Source: Synergistaceae bacterium (GTDB lineage: Bacteria; Synergistota; Synergistia; Synergistales; Synergistaceae). From it: 18,421 bases of DNA. Location: positions 1-18,421 of the forward strand of contig JAISLO010000027.1 of NCBI GenBank assembly GCA_031290815.1, written 5' to 3'. Both the position numbers and the translations under genes were made by a program. Positions within the stretch are counted from its first letter, which is position 1. Each line of letters starts with the position of its first letter. The notes under the pieces are model-generated. The model saw only the letters and a program-made list of their open reading frames with translations. It did not search any database and was not told where the DNA came from. Shown piece after piece: positions 14,490 through 18,421 of the stretch.

Positions 14490-15881
14490 ATGAGCAATGC
14501 GGCGAAGAACCCTCTAGAAACACTCGCGGAATATATTTCATCATTCGAGGTGAAAGACCTGCCCTCCGAGGTGAGACACGGCGCGTGCGCCTGCTGCATC
14601 GACGCGATGGGCGCGGCCATAGGCGGACTCGATTATGAGGAGGTGCCGGAGGTCATAAAGCTCTTCCTGAATCACTCGGGGCGTTACGGCGACGGAGATC
14701 CGAAGTCCTCGATATGGGGGTTTGGCCGTGAGACCTCCGTGTTCAACGCGTCGCTTTTGAACGGCATCCTGGCTCACTCCCTCGAATTGGACGACGTCCA
14801 TACGGGCTCCAAGACTCACATCGGCGCGGTCGTCGTCCCAGCCGCTTGGGCGGTCGGCGAGGCCGTGGGCGCGTCCGGCAGTGAGATGCTGGAGGCCGTG
14901 GTCGCCGGTTATGAGACCATGGCGAGGATAGGCAAGGGGTTCGGCGTGTCTGACCACAGGCTGAAGGGGTGGCACGTTTCGGGAACGGCCGGCACGTTTG
15001 GGGCTGCCGCAGCCGCGTCGAGGCTCTTGAAGCTGGACGCCCTGCGGACGCTTTACGCGCTTGGCATGGCAGGAACGCAGTCCTTCGGACTCTGGGCTTT
15101 TTTGGGGGACGGCGCAACGTCCAAGAAACTCCACACCGGGCGCGCGGCGGAGAACGGCGCAGCCGCAGCATATCTCGCGAAAGCCGGAATGACCGGCCCG
15201 AAACACATCCTCGACGCCGAGGACGGCGGGCTCTACAGGGCGACGTCCGATTCATGGGATTTATCGGCCGTGTCCAGGGATCTGGGCAGTGTCTATGAGA
15301 TACTGAATGTCGACAGGAAGCCATACCCCTGCTGCCGCAGCATGCACCCGGCGCTCGACGCCATCCTGCAGATACGCGCCGAGAAATTTGCGCCGCCGGA
15401 GGAAATTCAGAGCATATCGATACGCTCCTATGAGGTCGGGGTGAAGCAGTGCGGAGCCATAAAGTACCCGTCCAACGTGAGCGAGTCCAAGTTTTCGATG
15501 CGATTCGGCGTGGCTGCGGCATATTTGGACGGCGCCGCCACCCCGCGCAGCTTTTCAATGGACAAGATAAACGACGAGAACATCCGAGACCTCGCGTCCA
15601 AGATCGACTACGAGGCAAGCGAGGAATTCACGTCCAATTACCCAAAGAGCTGGGGCTGCGGACTCTCCGTCACCTACAGGGACGGCACTGTCATAAGCCG
15701 CAAGGTGCTGGACGCATCCGGCAGCATCGCTAACCCGATGACCGACGCCCAAATAGGCAAAAAATTCACCGAACTCACATCTCCGTTCCTCGGAGACGAT
15801 GGAAGCGCACGCGCCCTGGAGTCTTTGAAAGACCTGGAAGGACTGAAATCGGTGAGAGGACTGCTGTCGCCGAGGCCGTAA
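14490..15881 (+). CDS. MmgE/PrpD family protein
   Basis: A 463-residue protein of the MmgE/PrpD family, which includes 2-methylcitrate dehydratase (PrpD), cis-aconitate decarboxylase and iminodisuccinate epimerase. Family active-site positions appear kept: ELDDVHTGSKTHIGA (99-113), GWHVSGTAGTFGA with His162, KKLHTGRAAENG with Lys213, and KPYPCCRSMHPALDA with Lys277 and His286. The family covers dehydration, decarboxylation and epimerisation of acids related to citrate, so a role in the same tricarboxylate pathway is likely, but the reaction is not determined. It starts at the first ATG after an in-frame stop. The GGAG at 14474-14477 is 12 bases away, rather long, and is better spaced for an out-of-frame ATG at 14483. 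It lies 117 bp after gntR; no clear promoter or terminator is seen between them. Confidence 0.9.
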   Translation: MSNAAKNPLETLAEYISSFEVKDLPSEVRHGACACCIDAMGAAIGGLDYEEVPEVIKLFLNHSGRYGDGDPKSSIWGFGRETSVFNASLLNGILAHSLELDDVHTGSKTHIGAVVVPAAWAVGEAVGASGSEMLEAVVAGYETMARIGKGFGVSDHRLKGWHVSGTAGTFGAAAAASRLLKLDALRTLYALGMAGTQSFGLWAFLGDGATSKKLHTGRAAENGAAAAYLAKAGMTGPKHILDAEDGGLYRATSDSWDLSAVSRDLGSVYEILNVDRKPYPCCRSMHPALDAILQIRAEKFAPPEEIQSISIRSYEVGVKQCGAIKYPSNVSESKFSMRFGVAAAYLDGAATPRSFSMDKINDENIRDLASKIDYEASEEFTSNYPKSWGCGLSVTYRDGTVISRKVLDASGSIANPMTDAQIGKKFTELTSPFLGDDGSARALESLKDLEGLKSVRGLLSPRP

Positions 15882-15962
15882 CGCGGTCCGGGATTGCGGT
15901 TGATTTTTCGATTGCAGGTCAGGGTCCAAGTTAAAAGATTTCAGCGCCAGTGTTCATTCGGC

Positions 15963-15987
15963 ATCAGACGTGCGATTAGCGTCTGAT
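15963..15987. promoter_or_regulatory. Perfect 8-bp dyad upstream of the LysR gene
   Basis: ATCAGACG (15963-15970) and CGTCTGAT (15980-15987) are exact reverse complements separated by nine bases, 38 bp before the LysR start. LysR-type regulators often bind such interrupted dyads near their own promoters, so this is a candidate autoregulatory site. It has no T-run and is not a terminator for the upstream gene. Confidence 0.45.
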
Positions 15988-16024
15988 TGAGATCTTAATA
16001 AGCCCGATATGGGAGGAGTGGGGC

Positions 16025-16996
16025 TTGAACATCAACCATTACAAGTATATCGCCGTTCTCGCCAGGACCAAGAATTTCACGAAGGCGTCAGAGGAGTGCC
16101 GGATAACTCAGCCTGCGCTTACGAAGGCCATCCGAAAGACGGAGGAGGAGTTTAACGTCACCCTCTTCGAGAGGGGCGACATCTCCCCCATACGTCTTAC
16201 CTACGCCGGGGAGCGCTTCCTGGACGAGATACAGAAGATCATAAACATACAGGACTCCCTGACGCGGGAAATGGCCGACATCAGCGCGGGCAGGAAGGGT
16301 CACTTGGCTCTTGGGGTTCCGGTCGAGACCGCGTCGTACTTCCTCCCTGTGATAATGCCGAAATTCATGGATGCTCACCGTGATATAGAGGTAGAGATAA
16401 TAGAGGGCAACAGCGACAACCTTGAAAAGGGAATGCTCGACGGGAGCATCGACCTCAGCATATACACCTTGCCCTCCTACTCGCCTAATCTGAATTACGA
16501 GGTGGTGGAGGAACACCCCATTTACCTCGTGACATCGCCGTCTCACGCGTTCGCACGGGGAGTGGATCTGTCGAAAAACAGCCTGCAAAGACCGCACTAC
16601 GTCGACCCCAAGCGCCTTGAAGGTGAGGACTTTCTGACGCTGACGCCGAACTCTGGCATGTACAGGGTAGCCATGCAGATATTGGAGCGCCACGGGATAA
16701 ACGTAAATATCTCAATGCAGTTGTCCGGCAACTACACGATAAGCGCGCTCGCCGCAGCGGGCGTAGGAATCTGTTTCTCCACATACACAGCCGGGGTCAG
16801 AATGAAAAAAATGCTTGAGATACAGCCCGTTTTCCACACCGTCGACGACCCTGTTTTCATGAGAAAGACAGTGATAGCGCATCGAAAGAACGCAGAGCTT
16901 TCGCCTGCGTCTCAAGGAATGATGTCCATAATCAGGCAGACGCTCGCCAAGATGCTCCCCCAAAAAATCAAAGTGATCTACGATGACCAGGGATAA
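16025..16996 (+). CDS. LysR family transcriptional regulator
   Basis: A 323-residue regulator. The N-terminal helix-turn-helix (about 1-60) includes YIAVLARTKNFTKASEE, ITQPALTKAIRKTEEEF and LFERGD. A linker helix follows, and the substrate-binding domain starts near residue 90 (GHLALGVPVETASYFLP) and runs to about 300. Such proteins sense small organic acids and activate nearby or divergent genes. The start is TTG at 16025 with GGGAGGAG (16011-16018) in front. It follows the MmgE/PrpD gene by 143 bp and ends six bases before the convergent M20 gene. It could control the MmgE/PrpD gene, itself through the dyad at 15963-15987, or the amidohydrolases. A LysR gene (ybhD) also accompanies the related E. 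coli ybhHIJ genes. Confidence 0.94.
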   Translation: MNINHYKYIAVLARTKNFTKASEECRITQPALTKAIRKTEEEFNVTLFERGDISPIRLTYAGERFLDEIQKIINIQDSLTREMADISAGRKGHLALGVPVETASYFLPVIMPKFMDAHRDIEVEIIEGNSDNLEKGMLDGSIDLSIYTLPSYSPNLNYEVVEEHPIYLVTSPSHAFARGVDLSKNSLQRPHYVDPKRLEGEDFLTLTPNSGMYRVAMQILERHGINVNISMQLSGNYTISALAAAGVGICFSTYTAGVRMKKMLEIQPVFHTVDDPVFMRKTVIAHRKNAELSPASQGMMSIIRQTLAKMLPQKIKVIYDDQG

Positions 16997-17002
16997 CCTC
17001 GG

Positions 17003-18181
17003 CTATCCCAGTGCGAGCGCCGCCTTCTTCTTTGACTCGAACTCCTGCGTCACCCTCTCGAGCGCTCCCTCGTCGCTGACGAGGTCGAATATCGTGGCGG
17101 CAATTATCTTTGCCGCTGTCGTCACCGCTTCGTGCGCCTCCCTCGACTTTCCGGCGTCGATGTAAGTCTGAGAGTGCGGCGGCGTCCCTTCCGGCACGAA
17201 CGCGACTCTGATGCAAGAGCCGGGTACAACGTACATCACGTTCCCGAAATCGGTCGACCCGGTTTGCTCCCTGGGCGGCCTGATGCACGGCGCATTGACC
17301 AAACGCGCGTTTTCTATCAAGAGTTCGTTCAGTGAGAGCACCGGTATTTTGCTGTCGTACCGCTTCTCCTCTATGATGCTGTATTCGGTCTCCGTCATCT
17401 GGGAAGCTCCAGCGATTATTTTTTTGAAGCGATCCACCACCGAATCGAGCGAATCCCTGTCGTAGGAGCGCATGACAAAGCGCGCGGAGGCCTCCTGCGG
17501 GACCACGTTTTCCGGGCCTCCGGCGTTCAATATCGTATAGTGCATCCTGACGTCGTCGGGGACGTGCTCGCGAAGGAATTCCACTCCGTGACAGGAGAGC
17601 AGAATCGCGTCGAGCGCGCTTCTGCCAGCCTCAGGGCTTATCGCGGCGTGAGAGCTGACTCCCTTGAACGATACGTGAAACGACGACATCGCCAGGCACT
17701 TGATGTCCGTGGTGGTCGTGGGACTGCCGTGGCACATCAGCGCCACGTCTATATCCCTGAAACATCCATACTCCAGCATGTCTATCTTGCCGCCGCTCGT
17801 CTCCTCGGCGGGGGTACCGTACACTACCAGCTGGAACGGCTTTTCCCTCAGCAGTTCCTTCGCCGCCGCAGCGGCCCCGACCACCGCGGGTCCCTGGATG
17901 TGGTGCGCGCACGCGTGTCCCGTTCCCTCGATGGCGTCGTACTCGCAGAGAAGCCCTATGGACGGCCCACCCGAGCCGAGGCGGTACGCGGCCCTGAAAG
18001 CAGTTTCGAGCCCTCCAGCCCCAACCTCCACCGAGAAACCGGCGTTTTTCAAATATGACGTCAGCAGGGCTGATGCCCTATGTTCGGCGTAGCCAATCTC
18101 CGGGTTGTCGAAGATCTCGTCCGCCATCCCCGCAAGGCCGTCCCTCAATCCGTCTATGAACTCGAAAATCATGTCCTTCAT
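17003..18181 (-). CDS. M20 family amidohydrolase/peptidase (AbgB/ACY1L2-like)
   Basis: A 392-residue cytoplasmic zinc-type amidohydrolase of the M20 family. Motifs are GHACAHH at 88-94 (metal Cys91 and His93), the glutamate pair in GTPAEETSGG near 122-131, MCHGSP with His151, and the dimerisation-domain motif GVSSHAA with His178. A C-terminal TGSTDFGNVMYVVPG segment completes the fold. Relatives remove acyl or aminobenzoyl groups from amino acids or act on dipeptides. No signal peptide is seen. The stop is six bases from the convergent LysR stop. It starts nine bases after a second M20 gene ends, so the two form an operon. The upstream stop region AAAGGATAGG probably serves as ribosome binding site. 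The substrate is unknown. Confidence 0.92.
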   Translation of the reverse strand: MKDMIFEFIDGLRDGLAGMADEIFDNPEIGYAEHRASALLTSYLKNAGFSVEVGAGGLETAFRAAYRLGSGGPSIGLLCEYDAIEGTGHACAHHIQGPAVVGAAAAAKELLREKPFQLVVYGTPAEETSGGKIDMLEYGCFRDIDVALMCHGSPTTTTDIKCLAMSSFHVSFKGVSSHAAISPEAGRSALDAILLSCHGVEFLREHVPDDVRMHYTILNAGGPENVVPQEASARFVMRSYDRDSLDSVVDRFKKIIAGASQMTETEYSIIEEKRYDSKIPVLSLNELLIENARLVNAPCIRPPREQTGSTDFGNVMYVVPGSCIRVAFVPEGTPPHSQTYIDAGKSREAHEAVTTAAKIIAATIFDLVSDEGALERVTQEFESKKKAALALG

Positions 18182-18190
18182 GGCATCGAC

Positions 18191-18421
18191 CTATCCTTTG
18201 AGATTTTCATCGAACTCTTTTTTTATTTTCTCCATCTTCGACGGATCCATTATCAAGTCACAGCACGCGGCCGCTATCGTCTTTGCCGCCACGATGATGG
18301 CCCTGTGGTTTTCATCGCTTTTGCCCAGGGCAGCAGCTTCCCTCGTGTGCCCGCGGACGGGCTTGTCGCCGTCGCTCGCTACCCTGAGGCACGCGCCCGG
18401 GATCACGCGGGAGACGTTTCC
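18191..18421 (-). CDS. M20 family amidohydrolase, C-terminal part (cut by window edge)
   Basis: Only the last 76 residues are visible; the gene continues past the window. The first visible residues, GNVSRVIPGACLRVASDG, line up with GNVMYVVPGSCIRVAFVP of the neighbouring M20 protein. The tail repeats the same pattern (GHTREAA, then a helix with IIVAAKTIAAACCDLI, then a lysine-rich end). It is therefore a tandem paralogue, clearly diverged. An apparent internal GTG start near 18406 is not a real start because the homology runs on through it. It is upstream of, and in the same operon as, the gene that starts at 18181. Confidence 0.88.
   Translation of the reverse strand, partial: GNVSRVIPGACLRVASDGDKPVRGHTREAAALGKSDENHRAIIVAAKTIAAACCDLIMDPSKMEKIKKEFDENLKG

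Noticed and set aside
16990..17009. GGGATA/TATCCC stem between the convergent LysR and M20 genes as a bidirectional terminator
   Set aside because: Only six base pairs and no T-run on either strand; it overlaps both stop codons and may be chance.
1..18421. CRISPR arrays, tRNA or rRNA genes
   Set aside because: No regularly spaced repeats and no cloverleaf or rRNA-like sequence were seen on either strand.

Overview
The window looks like the chromosome of an anaerobic, probably Gram-negative, amino- and organic-acid-fermenting bacterium. My best guess is Synergistota (Cloacibacillus/Synergistes-like). The clues are a short Skp/OmpH-like periplasmic protein, a secreted protein with an SLH-like N-terminus, a tripartite tricarboxylate transporter, tandem M20 amidohydrolases and a eukaryotic-type NADP isocitrate dehydrogenase. 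This is inference from gene content; there is no rRNA or other marker to settle it. Genes are GC-rich, most have good Shine-Dalgarno sequences, and TTG or GTG starts recur.

Layout. (1) Positions 1-158 are the end of an insertion sequence that resembles the ISAs1 family, with the first 19 codons of a minus-strand transposase. (2) Positions 177-2538 hold a plus-strand pair: a Skp/OmpH-like protein and a secreted phosphodiester-glycosidase (NAGPA) domain protein. A block of three consecutive hairpins ends in a T-run. (3) Positions 13083 down to 2549 are one long minus-strand gene train: tctC, tctB, tctA, a LarA-family nickel racemase/epimerase, a PrpF-family isomerase, a YbhJ-type aconitase-family hydratase, a second PrpF-family isomerase, and NADP-isocitrate dehydrogenase. 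(4) Positions 13084-13679 are an AT-rich divergent control region. It has two copies of a FadR-type GntR operator, one over the -35 of the tct promoter and one just before the gntR gene, plus a perfect consensus sigma-70 promoter followed by an 11-bp inverted repeat. (5) Positions 13680-16996 are plus strand: a GntR/FCD regulator, an MmgE/PrpD-family protein and a LysR regulator. (6) Positions 17003-18421 are minus strand: two tandem M20-family amidohydrolases, the second cut by the window edge.

How it may work together (inference). The transporter would import a di- or tricarboxylate. PrpF-type isomerases, the aconitase-family hydratase, the LarA-type 2-hydroxyacid epimerase and isocitrate dehydrogenase could then turn an unusual tricarboxylate into 2-oxoglutarate; trans-aconitate, an isocitrate stereoisomer or a methylated analogue are candidates. 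The gene set resembles E. coli ybhD-ybhH-ybhI-ybhJ (LysR, PrpF-like, tricarboxylate-type transporter, aconitase-like), whose substrate is, as far as I know, not established. Here it is extended with a second PrpF, LarA, IDH and MmgE/PrpD. The GntR regulator probably represses both itself and the operon. The substrate cannot be decided from sequence alone.
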